Part shown: positions 24,901 through 34,735 of the stretch, in pieces
Layout: each line of letters starts with the position of its first letter
Numbering within the stretch: the first letter of the stretch is position 1
Assembly: GCF_037042905.1 (NCBI RefSeq)
Contig: NC_087253.1
Span: 21,469,001 to 21,533,000 of the forward strand
Direction: 5' to 3'
Length of the DNA stretch: 64,000 nt
Source: Lytechinus pictus
Lineage: Eukaryota; Echinodermata; Echinoidea; Temnopleuroida; Toxopneustidae
Position numbers and translations under genes: made by a program
Notes under the pieces: generated by a model
The model's input: only the letters and a program-made list of their open reading frames with translations
What the model was told of the DNA's origin: nothing
The model's database searches: none

Positions 24901-27900
24901 GCACCGTCTTACAAAAAATTATGATTTATCATCATCATCAACTGTATGGATATCCATCAATGTCATAATTTTTGTCTCACCTGCATAGCAGAGTGAGACT
25001 ACATGTATAGGCGCCGCTTTTCCGACGGCGGCGACGGCGTCAACACCAAATCTTAACCTAAGGTTAAGTTTTTGAAATGACAGCATAACTTAGAAAGTAT
25101 ATGGACCTAGTTCATGAAACTTGGCCATAAGGTTAATCAAGTATTACTGAACATCCTGCTTGAGTTTCATGTCACATGACCAAGGTTAAAGGTCATTTAG
25201 GGTCAATGAACTTTGGTCATGTTGGGGGTATTTGTTAAATTACCATCATATCTCTGTAAGTGTATTGGTCTATTCCATAAAACGTGGACATAAGAGTAAC
25301 CAAGTATCACTGAACATCTTGTGCGAGTTTCAGGTCACATGACCAAGGTCAAAGGTCAATGGACTTTGGCCATGTTGTGGGTACCGGTATTTGTTGAATT
25401 ACCATCATAACTCTGTAAGTATATTGGTCTAGTTCATAACACTTGGACATAAGAGTCATCAAGTATCACTGAACATTTAATGTGAGTTTCAGGTCACATG
25501 ACCAATGTGAATGGATCTGATTCATGAAAATTGGCCGTAAGAGTAATCAAGTATCTTTGAACATCCCTTCCGAGTTTCAGGTCACATGACCAAGGTCAAA
25601 GGTTTTAAAGGTCAATGAACGTTGGTCATGTTGGGGGTATTTGTTAACCATAATTCTCCGGGGGGGGGGGGGGGGGGGGCCATTATGGCGACAATTTTCG
25701 CGATATATCTGCTGCACAAATTTTTTTTACCTCGCCGCTCACTGACTTTTTACTTTGAAGTCTCGCGCAAATTTTGAGACCAAATTTGTGACGCCCGGGT
25801 ACGCGGTTACGACATTACGCAACATGTAAGTGCATGTCAGACCCAAAATTGCTCATAAACGTGATTTCATGTACAAATCCAATGCAAATTGTGTATTTAG
25901 CCAAAATTCATAAATGTATCAGTATTTCTACTTTTACTGATTAAACTTAATTAATTTTGCCTTGTTTATGATCAGAATTAAGTCTGAAACGATTTCCATC
26001 GAAAAAACAATAAAAAAACAAAGAAACACATAAGAATTAAAAAAAACAATAAAATACATAAAAAATCGGTCTTGGTACCAGAATTTTTTTCATTCACAAT
26101 TGTTAGGAATGCTATAAAGAATATTTTCACCAAAAAATAGCATTCTAGGAGCTTTATTTAGTGAATCAGAGCAAAAAGTATGATTTCATGAATAAATTAG
26201 CATAATTAATTAATATAAAATAAAAATATATGAATTCAGTGAAATTTACCAATGCAACTGCGTAGATTACGTCTTTCTCTACCACCATGCAAATTTTTGT
26301 TTTGATCGCGCAATCCGCGGCTGAGATCTTAAGGGGGGCCATTATGGGCCCCCCCCCCCCTGGGAATGACAAGAATCAAAATACCCCGGGAGATTTAGGG
26401 TTAAATTACCATCATATCTCTGTAAGTGTATTGGTCTAGTCCATAAAATGTGGACATAAGAGTAACCAAGTATCACTGAACATCTTGTGCGAGTTTCAGG
26501 TCACATGACCAAGGTCAAAGGTCAATGGACTTTGGCCATTTCAGAGGTAATTATTAGATTGCTGTCATAACTTTCAAAGTTTATAGATATAGTGTATAAA
26601 ATGTGGATATAGGGGTAATCAAGTATCACTGACAAGTTTTAGGTCACATGATCAAGGTCAAATGTCAATGAATGTAGTATTGTATCATTATATGAATGGT
26701 GTTTTTTGTGAATAATTATTTTATAGTAGTTTTCAAAGTCAGCACTGCTGCTACATTGAATCTCGTGATGCAGGTGAGACAGCCAGAGGCATTCCACTTG
26801 TTTTTAAGGAAATGTGCACAATGTCCTTTGTACGCAAAAAGGAGCATACATAATTTCGAAGAAAGCAACAAATATATGAGTATACTGTACATATACATGT
26901 CTAGAAAACATTTTGGACAATCATGCACTTTATATGTTGACATTGTTGGCCTTCCATATTTGTGATTGATCGGATCCATCACAACTCTTTGTAAGACAGG
27001 GCCCTGTGTTCACACTTGTAGGTGTAGTGATTTGTCCATTTCTTCCTGGCCCTTGGGATTCCTTCTTAAATATTTATATATACATGTACATGTACCTATT
27101 ATTACCATCTGTATTTTTGTTACTTTGTTATCCATCACAGGCAATGTTTGGAACAAACCCTATATCGTGCGGTGCACCGGCCGAGAATGGGGATAGTTAT
27201 GTACTTGATATGGCCACATCCACTGTAGCATTGGGGAAGGTAAGTTCTCCTGAATAGATGGATGTGAACTTGTGGAAATAAAATCATAATCTTAACATGA
27301 TACTTCATAGGAGCATTTCATGAATAAGTTTGTCATTGATTTTCGCAGACTTATGTTATAAGCTACTGGAAATCATTGCATCTGAATGGATGGGAGCAAG
27401 TTACATGGTAAAAATCACTGACAAAACTCTTCATGAAAATCTTCTAGTTGTAGAAGGAATTGAAAAGAAGATTTGAATACACATCCAGCCCAATTATTTG
27501 AGCTATGAAACACAATTTGAAGAGTTTAATCAAGAGTTAAACATAATAATCATAATAAAATAAATAAATAATATAGGATTTGTATAGCGCACGTACATGT
27601 ATCCCCCTTGCTAGGTGCTCAAGGCGCTCCTATATTACTCTGGCTAAGCTAGTCTACCGATTTCGGTGCGCACAGCTTTTTGAGGAATTACTTCCTACTG
27701 GTACCCATTTACCTCACCTGGGTTGAGTGCAGCACAAAGTGGGTAAATTTCTTGCTGAAGGAAAACATGCCATGGCTTGGAATCGAACCCACATCCTTCA
27801 GATTGAAAGACGAGAATCTTAACCACTAGATCACGACGCCCCCATAATCATGTAGCTGTTGAGAAATTTCCTTAGAATTTAGAAATAAAATATGAATCTA

Positions 27901-30900
27901 GCATTGTCCGACAGTTGGAAGGCTGGAATTTGTTTTATTTTCTTTGCATGTATTATTTGTCCATATTGTGCTGCACTCAACCAAGGTGAGGTAAATGGTA
28001 GGAATTTATTCCTTGAAATGCTGAGTATGTGATTGATGCTCTGAAGGGTAGTTACGCTGCATTATTTAAGAGTAAGAGACTTCTAATAAATTACATTTAA
28101 GTGTTCAACGCTATATAAGCAAGTCTGAATTACTATTATTATAATTTATCTCTCTTTTTTAAAATTAATCTTTCATTTGGATACAGATAGAATTGAATGC
28201 TGTCAAGGAGATCCCAATCCCGAACGGCTGGGGATGTGATGCTTCCGGAACGGTAAGTATACAGACAAAGGTCACAAGAGGGCATGTTAAGGTCATATAG
28301 TTTGAACAAGTTTTTTTTTCCTATTATCATTACATTAATATGCTGAGGGTTAATTCTTTAAATTTTTGGTTCCAGGTAGTTGAAGTCTGACTTCTGAATT
28401 TTGAGTGAGAAATATATTTTTGCATTGGAAATGCTCAGAGAAAATTGGGACCTGAGTTTCGATTTCTGACTGGCTTTATTACCCGCTCTCTTAATATTAT
28501 TATTATCTAAGCATTGTTGGTGTCTGGCTTTTGTGATTTATATTCTGACCAGTCCACATACTATGTCATGCATTGTACCTATACATTTTGTAATCTGTAT
28601 TCTCATTCTTTTTTCTATTTTCTTTTTATTAATGATCCCATGTAGTGTAAACTCGTACATTTCCGCCATCGTATACAGTACGTGCATCATTGTTGTGTTT
28701 GAAATAAATAAACCATGAATATTTATCCTTTGCAAATTCGACTCGTACAACATCAAGTTTTCTGAGGTTGACTTTTTTCTCTTTAATTTTCAGGAGTCTA
28801 ATGATCCCAAAGCCGTCATATCAGGAGGAGGATTACTCCCCCTGGGTGGGTCAGAGATTGCTGGTGGATATAAGGTAAAATAGGGAAGTAAATTGCTTCT
28901 TGGTCTATGCCTACTGGGGTCTGTTTCATGAAAGTTGTGAGCACTGATAAGTTGTCTTTCTCCGACAGTTACCATAGCAACAGTCAAAGGCCAGTGCTTC
29001 TTAGCCAGTCAAAGCCAAGGATTTCACTGAAATAGTCAGCACTGACCATTTAGTCAGTGCTGACAACTTTTATGAAACACCCCCCCCCCAGGTCTTATCC
29101 CACATTGTCTAATCCTAGTAACAGTAGGATCGGGGGTAAATTGCCACTGGGTTTGCAAATGCTTATTGTACTTTCCATTTGGCCTGATGCCACATGGTAT
29201 ACTCCTAGTTACATCAGGATATACATGTAGGTAAATGTGGGTGGGGGGTCATTACCTGTTTGGTTACTTTTCCATATGGTCTAATTGTAGTTACAATGGG
29301 GTATAAGGTGAAATAGGGAAGTAAATTGCCACTAGGTGTACATCAGTCCTGCCGGGAGGGGGGGTCATTTCACAAAGAGTCAAGTATGGCTTAGAATCAC
29401 ACTTATTAACTCTCCAGTTGCATGCTGTAGAAAAGGCATCACCAATTTGGTCAAATCATGCAAGTTTCTATATACATATCTAATTATAGGTTAATTTATT
29501 TTATGTATTTTTTTTCCAAGCAAATATACTTTATTGGTTTGATGCCAGCATATTTACAATACATAACATAGGATACCTTCTGTGTAGGCAGAAAGGTACA
29601 AGGTATACAAATCATGCAAGAGATAACAAATGTGGAAATACAAGAGAAATACGTAATTCAATGAAAGAACAAAACAAAAGGGGAATACATGCACTTGAAT
29701 AGAGACTATAAGAAAATATTTATCTCAAAAGGTATATTTTAAGACTAGCTATTTATATAACGCACAGTCAATCAGAGACCACATAGTGTCTTTCAGTTCG
29801 CCCCCCCTCTTTAATATGTTTGACTGTGCACTGATTCTGTTTGTTTGTTTCTCAGGGCTATGGTCTCGCCATGATGGTGGAGGTTCTTAGTGGCATCTTA
29901 GGAGGAGGGGCCTTTGGACCCAACATTAGGAAATGGAAAACAAGCAACCAAGTAGCAAATCTGGTAAGTATAGTTAGTGATTGCATTACCGACCAGCCTT
30001 GTATTACCAAACACGTGGATCATTCGCCTAGATCTTTGCATTATCTTTTCATTGGGAATTTGTATAGAAAGATGATGAAAAATGGTCAAAATACAGACCA
30101 GCCTTGTACTACCAAACACGTGCATCATTCGCCTAGAACTTTGCATCATCTGTTCATTGGGAATTTGAATAGAAAGATGATGAAAAGTGGTCAAAAACAC
30201 AATTTTAAAGTCTTTACTTTCTTAAAGTAATAAAGTATGGTAAAAATATCAGATCGATGATTTAATGAATTTCATGTGACCAAAGCGTCATTTGCGAGTA
30301 GCAGTGCGACGGAAGCTGATATCGTGAAAAAGAAATTTAATCATGACAAAAATCTATATTTCTTGTAGGTATTTGTGTATTTATGGTGGAAGATTGATGA
30401 ATTTCAAGAAAATATTGTGATTGATATGATTAATTATATTGAAAGTGTTAGGTAATATGATCCACTACTGTACACATAAATTTGAAGTGATCTTGCCTTG
30501 TAATCAGAAGGCCATGTGTTTGACTCCCACTGAGGCATTGGCTGTTATGATTGGAAAATCATAGTCATACTAAAGTGAAAGGACTTTAGATAATTTCTGT
30601 GAAACTTTTTTGTGTGAGACATCACAAGATGTTGACTCGGGTAACCACACATTCCAATGAGATGAAGTACTTTCTCTATCCATGCTAAAATGAAAGTTAA
30701 TTGTACAAATGAAAGCAGTTCCAATAAAGTAGTCAAACTATACACACGTCTCTCAAGACTCCTATATGTTATATAGGAATACTACAGAATAGAATACTAC
30801 ATTAGTGTTCTCCGGCAAGGCTTTGATTCACACAGGTCCACTCTCCACTCGGGTGATGCATCCTACCCAGTAGGATGTAAACGTCACTATCGTTTGCATA

Positions 30901-33900
30901 GCATTGAGCATCATGAACTGCTCATCACTGGAATACTCCTGGGGGGTGTTTCACAAAGAATTAAGTGTGACTAAGGGGGTGTTGCAAGAAAATATTTGCA
31001 ATCAATCGCAAATATTCTGTTGCAATTTTACAATTGATTGATCACTTTTAACTATAGCACATCAGATTACACTTCTTGTTTCATGGAGCAGATTAGCAAT
31101 CAATCGCTAATTTACAATCCATTGCACGGCAAATGCTTGATTTCGGGAATGAAAATAGACTTGCAATTGATAGAAAGTTTTTTGCAACACCTTATTAGTC
31201 ACACTTAACTCTTTGTGAAACACCCCCTGATTTTGTTACCACTCTAAAACCTAATTCATGTTGACTTTTTTTATTTATGTTTCAGGGCCAGATATTTGTA
31301 GCGATCAACCCTGAGGCTTTTGCGCCTGGTTTTGAAGGGAGAATGAGCTCACTCATGGACATGTGTCGGAGTGCTGAACCAGTAAGTTATCAAGCTTTCT
31401 TTCCTTTTCAGAAAAATACAGAATCTTGGTTTTGTTGTGTTGGTGCAAGAACGCCCTATAAAAACTATTTCGCGCTTCGCATCAGTGCAGAAACGGCCTT
31501 AAGTCCTGCTCCCAGTGGCTAATGGACACAAAACATATGCATAAGGGACGAACGGACTTACAATTTCGGGGATGGCTCAATCTGTTTTCATCCACTCCAG
31601 AAATGGACAAAATTGGCGAAAATCATAGTGAATGATACCCGGTGGATAGAGCATATGAAACACGTATGCAATGAGAACACAACAGCAGTGGGAACGGGCC
31701 TTTACGCAATGCACATAAGCGTGCTGCTAGGGTTTTTTTTTGCATGCATGCCATGAATAAAAGTGTGGTGTTAAGGGCGTTCTTGCACCGACATGACGGT
31801 TTCATGAAACAGGAATGCCTCTATTGAGGCTAAAAATCTGAATTCGGACTTCTTCACCATATTTTTAGCCTTACAAAATACTTTATTATGTAGTTAAGGG
31901 GTCATTCTAGATGTGGTACCAGACTTTAGAAGCAGACCAATACTGTAAAAGTGGAAATTTTCACGATATGGAAATTTTCGCAGATATCGCGGCAAGATCG
32001 GCGAAATTAAAAACACACAAATTTATGAGCATCTATTTTAATGCAAGTTTTGAAGTGCGGTTCATTTTGGCAAAGAGACTGCATAATTTGACGTATAGAG
32101 GGTGACATTTAAGCAAGCAAGCTTGAGCTCAAAAATCATATGCATCGCGAGAATTTATTCCAATGTGATAATTTTTTTTTTACAGTCGCAGATCGGTATT
32201 AAATTATGATTTTGCTTAAAATATAAGTTGCCTTTGCTGTTTGATTGGTGAGTGTTTTATAAATCTGTTTAGTTTTTAAGAAGACGTCTTGTCGATCGCC
32301 CAGGTTTGTTGATTGATCCATGCCCTTTGAATAGCCGTAATCCCCCCGGTCCTTACCCGGTGATCGGCCATCCATACCAGGCCAGCAGCGCCTCTGTTTT
32401 GCCTTCGCTGATGTCTGCCTCGCAAAGAAAATGTTACGCTAAATGCCACAAAAGCTCATGGTTAACAATGCTGAATTACGCCGCTTCAGAGCTAGAAATA
32501 TGATCAGAAAATACAATTTCGTTGCTGAAATGTTAACAGATGGGGGGAAAGGAAGTAACTTTGTGACTATGGAGTGTACAGCACGAATTCAAGAAACAGC
32601 GAATGTGTTTTGAAGCCGCCAAGCACGAAAAATTAATCCCGCAAAAATAACAGCGTTTACAGTAGTTTGTATACCAAGTGAAAGTTAACCTCTGTGTAGT
32701 GTGTTTTGATGTGCTGCCCAAACAGCAGCTGAAGACGGACATGAGCATTTTCATAATTTTCTGTGATGTTTATTTCTAATTGAATTTGTAGGCAGAGGGA
32801 GAGACAGAGGTTCTCGTAGCTGGTGACCCGGAAAGGAAGAACATTGCCAAAGTTGAAAAAGATGGTGGTCTGAGATATCACAACAACCTATTGAGGAATA
32901 TGGTAAGTTGAATAGATGGATGGATGAATGGATGGATGGTTGAATGAAAATATCATACACACTCATATCACAGTCCTTTGGAAGTGCATAGGGACATTGT
33001 GATATGATACACTGAGATATCACAATGTACTATTGAAGAATATGGTATGCTGAATAGATGGGCGGATGGATGGATGGGTGGATGGGTTGGTAGATGGATG
33101 GATGGGTGGATGGGTTGGTAGATGGATGGATGGATGGATTGGTAGATGGATGGATGGGTGGGTGGGCGGATGGATGGATGGGTGGGTGGGCGGATGGATG
33201 GATGGGTGGATTGATGGGTTGGTAGATGGATGGATGGGTGGGTGGGTGGATGGATGGATAGGTGGATTGGATGGATGGATGGATGGATGGGTGGATGGGT
33301 TGGTAGATGGATGGATGGGTGGGTGGGTGGATGGATGGATAGGTGGATTGGATGGATGGATGGATGGATGGGTGGATGGGTTGGTAGATGGATGGGTGGA
33401 TTGGATGGTTGGGTTGGTAGATGGATGGATCGGTGGATGGATGGATGGTTGGATGGATGGATGGATGGATGGGTGGATGGGTTGGTAGATGGATGGGTGG
33501 ATTGGATGGTTGGGTTGGTAGATGGATGGATCGGTGGATGGATGGATGGTTGGATGGATGGATGGTTGGATGGGTGGATGGGTTGGTAGATGGATGGATT
33601 GGATGGATGGATGGATGGATGGATGGATGGATGGATGGATGGATGGATGGATGGATGGTTGGATGGATGGATGGATGGATGGATGGATGGTTGGATGGGT
33701 GGATGGGTTGGTAGATGGATGGATTGGATGGATGGATGGATGGATGGATGGGTGGGTGGATGGATGGATGGATGGATGAATGAATGGATGGATTGATAGA
33801 AAGAGTCATAGATAGATAGTTTTTAGTGTTCACTCATATGTATTTCAATTATATTAAATCAAGTTATTTATATGAATTCAATTCAAACATTCATATAACC

Positions 33901-34007
33901 TTTCTTAATACATACAATTTCAGCTATTTAACTTTTGTGCAATATACCCTTATTTCCAGGATACCTTAGCAACAGGTCTCGGAGTAGAGCCCATCAAGAG
34001 AAACTAA
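15800..34007 (+). CDS. Mitochondrial LDH2/MDH2-family (YlbC/YjmC-like) malate/L-lactate dehydrogenase, 395 residues
   Basis: An NAD(P)-dependent 2-hydroxyacid oxidoreductase of the LDH2/MDH2 fold, unrelated to classical LDH/MDH; the family interconverts malate, lactate or similar acids and their oxo forms. Twelve coding exons splice without a frame error: 15800-15918, 21279-21433, 22147-22211, 23655-23778, 24553-24668, 27141-27239, 28187-28252, 28794-28874, 29856-29963, 31286-31381, 32792-32902 and 33960-34007. Residues 1-39 are rich in Arg, Ser and Leu without acids until E38, as in mitochondrial presequences. Family signatures follow: HGMNR with His86, VDGNN (121-125), KGSNHY (154-159), FGTNPI (196-201), LDMATS (215-220), IPNGWG, LPLGG and GYKGYG (273-278). 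The C-terminus is EPIKRN. Length fits the family (330-370) plus a presequence. Substrate and cofactor cannot be fixed from sequence. Confidence 0.93.
16937..17543 (+). repeat. MITE with TTAAAGGGATGCTCCAGGCT ends
   Basis: The left end TTAAAGGGATGCTCCAGGCT mirrors the right end AGCCTGGAGTATCCCTTTAA. Inverted interior arms contain the common phrase GATTTTGATGAAATTTCCAG. About 600 bases, non-coding, related to 9104-9812 and 18936-19516. Confidence 0.82.
17744..17897 (+). repeat. Near-perfect hairpin MITE
   Basis: TAAAGCTGTTCGTAAGTTTA on the left and TATACGAACAGCTTTA on the right fold back. Long inner arms (CTTTAAGAACGACTGGTGAT and its complement) close a loop of about 45 bases. Confidence 0.85.
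18936..19516 (+). repeat. MITE with AAAGGACAAGTCCACTCC ends
   Basis: The left end AAAGGACAAGTCCACTCC mirrors the right GGGTGGACTTGACCTTTT. The interior matches the 16937 element in layout (CATCCGATTTTGATGAAATT), showing a shared lineage. Confidence 0.8.
21279..21433 (+). CDS. Dehydrogenase coding exon 2 (residues 40-92)
   Basis: Acceptor TTCCGAACAG, donor gttagt. Encodes [20 protein letters not shown] to [10 protein letters not shown]. It contains the catalytic-type His86 in HGMNR, the most conserved N-terminal motif of the family. Confidence 0.93.
22147..22211 (+). CDS. Dehydrogenase coding exon 3 (residues 92-113)
   Basis: 65 bases completing the split Glu92 and encoding [21 protein letters not shown]. 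Bounded by TTTTTCAG and gtaact. Matches the helix after HGMNRLE in the family. Confidence 0.9.
22312..23128 (+). repeat. Three tandem MITE copies (GGGCCCCATCTTACA ends)
   Basis: Copies at about 22312-22581, 22582-22857 and 22858-23128, each starting near CCATCTTRCAAA and ending TGTAAGATGGGGCCC, with TAACTCTATGGAAATCCATC and ATAGTTGTGATTGAT inside. They are joined head to tail in one intron. A fourth, split copy lies at 24898-24973 plus 26790-27003. Confidence 0.85.
23655..23778 (+). CDS. Dehydrogenase coding exon 4 (residues 114-155)
   Basis: Acceptor TTCATGCAG, donor gtaggg. Encodes [20 protein letters not shown] and [19 protein letters not shown]. The VDGNNLLG loop and AIKKAKE helix are family landmarks. 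Confidence 0.93.
24553..24668 (+). CDS. Dehydrogenase coding exon 5 (residues 155-193)
   Basis: Encodes [20 protein letters not shown] then [19 protein letters not shown]. Bounded by CTACACAG and gtaagt. The last 63 bases and the donor are repeated immediately downstream (24680-24752). Only this first donor keeps the frame. Confidence 0.93.
24606..24752 (+). repeat. 74-bp tandem duplication of the exon 5 end and splice donor
   Basis: 24606-24679 and 24680-24752 are almost identical, both running from GGGATGATTGGTCTTAG through the donor AAAGGTAAGTGGGA. Period 74, not a multiple of three. Reading through from copy 1 gives a TGA within seven codons. Confidence 0.93.
24974..26780 (+). mobile_element. 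TIR element with GTCTCACCTGCAT ends and an internal tandem array
   Basis: Begins GTCTCACCTGCATAGCAGAG and ends CGTGATGCAGGTGAGAC, so the termini are inverted copies. The interior is an array of about 110-180-base units sharing CAGGTCACATGACCAAGGTC and TTGGTCATGTTGGGGGTATT. A lone fragment of the same unit lies at 41060-41230. It is interrupted at 25648-26400. Confidence 0.75.
25648..26400 (+). mobile_element. piggyBac-like non-autonomous element at a TTAA site
   Basis: Flanked by TTAA at 25644-25647 and 26401-26404, the signature of piggyBac-type insertion. The right end, reverse complemented, reads CCCTAAATCTCCCGGGG; the left end reads CCATAATTCTCCGGGG, an imperfect inverted partner. The outer array resumes exactly at TTAAATTACCATCATATCTC. 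Inside are a G20 run and C-runs and no transposase (753 bp). Confidence 0.72.
27141..27239 (+). CDS. Dehydrogenase coding exon 6 (residues 194-226)
   Basis: 33 whole codons between ATCACAG and gtaagt: [20 protein letters not shown] then [13 protein letters not shown]. The FGTNPI and LDMATS motifs are near-invariant in LDH2/MDH2 enzymes. Confidence 0.95.
27560..27845 (-). repeat. tRNA-derived SINE, minus-strand copy
   Basis: Reverse complement of the 46216-46500 SINE. The B box (GGGTTCGATTCC on the minus strand) lies near 27790, CCCAGGTGAGGTAAATGGGT in the body, and the AATAAATAATATAGG tail at the left. Confidence 0.85.
27966..28140 (+). repeat. SINE body fragment, plus strand
   Basis: TGTGCTGCACTCAACCAAGGTGAGG-like body (CTGCACTCAACCAAGGTGAG) and a degraded tail ending in (ATT)n. 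The tRNA head is missing. Same family as 46216-46500. Confidence 0.65.
28187..28252 (+). CDS. Dehydrogenase coding exon 7 (residues 227-248)
   Basis: 22 whole codons, [20 protein letters not shown] then GT, between TTGGATACAG and gtaagt. The IPxGWxxDxxG motif precedes the substrate-side loop in this family. Confidence 0.92.
28794..28874 (+). CDS. Dehydrogenase coding exon 8 (residues 249-275)
   Basis: 27 whole codons, [20 protein letters not shown] then EIAGGYK, between AATTTTCAG and gtaaaa. LPLGG and the first half of GYKGYG are conserved. Confidence 0.93.
28914..29090 (+). repeat. MITE, GTTGTCAGCACTGACAA family, copy 2
   Basis: Starts CTGGGGTCTGTTTCATGAAA and ends CAACTTTTATGAAACACCCC. 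The interior phrase CCGACAGTTACCATAGCAAC is close to copy 1 (573-741). Confidence 0.75.
29856..29963 (+). CDS. Dehydrogenase coding exon 9 (residues 276-311)
   Basis: 36 whole codons, [20 protein letters not shown] then [16 protein letters not shown], between TTTCTCAG and gtaagt. [13 protein letters not shown] is the long helix of the family core. Confidence 0.94.
29991..30200 (+). repeat. Two-copy 105-bp tandem repeat
   Basis: GACCAGCCTTGTATTACCAA at 29991 and GACCAGCCTTGTACTACCAA at 30096 begin two similar units ending GATGATGAAAARTGGTCAAA. It is intronic, just after exon 9. The open frames across it are artefacts. Confidence 0.85.
30941..31227 (+). repeat. Nested pair of MITEs
   Basis: The outer ends GGGGGGTGTTTCACAAAGAA and TTCTTTGTGAAACACCCCC-type (CTCTTTGTGAAACACCCCCT) enclose an inner element, about 30975-31192, with ends AGGGGGTGTTGCAAGAAAA and TTTTTTGCAACACCTT. 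The outer phrase TTAAGTGTGACTAA / TTAGTCACACTTAA borders the insertion on both sides. Confidence 0.8.
31286..31381 (+). CDS. Dehydrogenase coding exon 10 (residues 312-343)
   Basis: 32 whole codons, [20 protein letters not shown] then [12 protein letters not shown], between TGTTTCAG and gtaagt. GQxFxAINPxxF is conserved in the family. Confidence 0.94.
31438..31791 (+). repeat. MITE with GTTGGTGCAAGAACGCCCT ends
   Basis: Left GTTGGTGCAAGAACGCCCT and right AGGGCGTTCTTGCACCGAC are inverted copies about 350 bases apart. Non-coding, intronic. Confidence 0.8.
31941..32663 (+). repeat. TIR element with TACTGTAAA ends
   Basis: Begins TACTGTAAAAGTGGAAATTT and ends AACAGCGTTTACAGTA. Inner arms are GCGGCAAGATCGGCGAAATT and CCAAGCACGAAAAATTAATC, a decayed inverted pair. 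No coding sequence. Confidence 0.6.
32792..32902 (+). CDS. Dehydrogenase coding exon 11 (residues 344-380)
   Basis: 37 whole codons, [20 protein letters not shown] then [17 protein letters not shown], between AATTTGTAG and gtaagt. The xVxxPGDPE-like turn (LVAGDPE) is typical near the C-terminus. Confidence 0.94.
33013..33060 (+). pseudogene. Decayed partial copy of the exon 11 end
   Basis: TGAGATATCACAATGTACTA TTGAAGAATATGG resembles the end of exon 11 (32871-32902) and its downstream intron (GAATAGATGG), 142 bases later. The donor has changed from gtaagt to gtatgc. Confidence 0.75.
33061..33795 (+). repeat. ATGG minisatellite array (about 0.73 kb)
   Basis: Long GATG/GATGG array with GGGT and GGTT variants. 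These form higher-order blocks such as GGTAGATGGATGGATGGGTG and GGATCGGTGGATGGATGG that recur. The open frames on both strands (Trp-Met-Asp-Gly or Ile-His-Pro-Ser repeats) are artefacts. It lies in the last dehydrogenase intron. Confidence 0.95.
33960..34007 (+). CDS. Dehydrogenase last coding exon (residues 381-395, stop)
   Basis: Acceptor TTATTTCCAG, then [15 protein letters not shown] and TAA at 34005. A short terminal exon seen only through phase and family match. Confidence 0.88.
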   Translation, partial: DTLATGLGVEPIKRN

Positions 34008-34350
34008 ATTGCTGACCATCTCATCTGTCCATACACTTGTACTACACAGTCTACATGCACAACAGTAACAGATCTAGAGGAGAATACAAGATACTATGTC
34101 TGTGATTATCAGTAAAGTGGCCTTTTATTCATTTGAATGTTACCATTTGCCATTATACCATGAATTGAAATTCATCAGTGCTTTTCTCATACAGCCTTTA
34201 TCTTAATAGAAAAACCAATTATACCCATATGTGTTCAAGACCTTTGGAAGTGCATAGGGACATTATGTCGTAATTTGATATGCACTTTTATACTGTGTCT
34301 TATTATTAAGTGAGAGCACAAATAACCATAATATGTTAATTTAAGAAATT

Positions 34351-34356
34351 AATAAA
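34351..34356 (+). terminator. Candidate polyadenylation signal of the dehydrogenase gene
   Basis: AATAAA 344 bases after the stop. Another lies at 35059. Which is used cannot be told from sequence. Confidence 0.35.
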
Positions 34357-34546
34357 AAATGAATTTAACTTATCAAGGATGCACATATGGATATATTTTC
34401 TCAGAGTACAGTTGGATATTTGTTTTGTAGGGTTGTTGTGGTAATCAAAGTCATAATTGGGTTTTAGATTATATCATACATGTATATAGTTTTAAGGGGA
34501 CTTCGTGGTAAGTACTATCCAGGGCCCCGATCTGTTGGTTTTTTAA

Positions 34547-34735
34547 TGGAAATGTTGTGGTGTAGTGGTTCCCACTCTCGCCTCTCCAACAGAGGGTCGT
34601 GGGTTCAAACCCTACTCCTGGTGTTAATTTCCTTCAGCAAGAAATTCATCCACATTTTGCTGCACTTGACCCAGGTGAGATGAATGGGCATCTTGCAAGA
34701 TTTATTCCTTGAACGCTTTAGCACCTACATGAATG
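34547..34735 (+). repeat. tRNA-derived SINE, truncated
   Basis: A box near TGGTGTAGTGGTTCCCACTC, B box GGGTTCAAACCC near 34610, then TAATTTCCTTCAGCAAGAAA and the GACCCAGGTGAGATGAATGG body. The 3' tail is missing. Same family as 46216-46500. Confidence 0.8.

Larger units (their letters stand above)
24898..27003 (+). repeat. MITE (22312 family) split by a nested insertion
   Basis: The left half at 24898-24973 (ACCGTCTTACAAAAAATTAT to CATCAATGTCATAATTTTT) and right half at about 26790-27003 (ACAATGTCCTTTGTACGC to TTTGTAAGACAGGGCCCTG) match consecutive parts of the 22858-23128 copy. The 24974-26780 element lies between them. Confidence 0.75.

Noticed and set aside
33030..33833. 267-residue minus-strand frame of Ile-His-Pro-Ser repeats and several plus-strand Trp-Met-Asp-Gly frames
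   Set aside because: They are translations of the ATGG microsatellite in an intron. There are no splice sites, start context or conserved domain.
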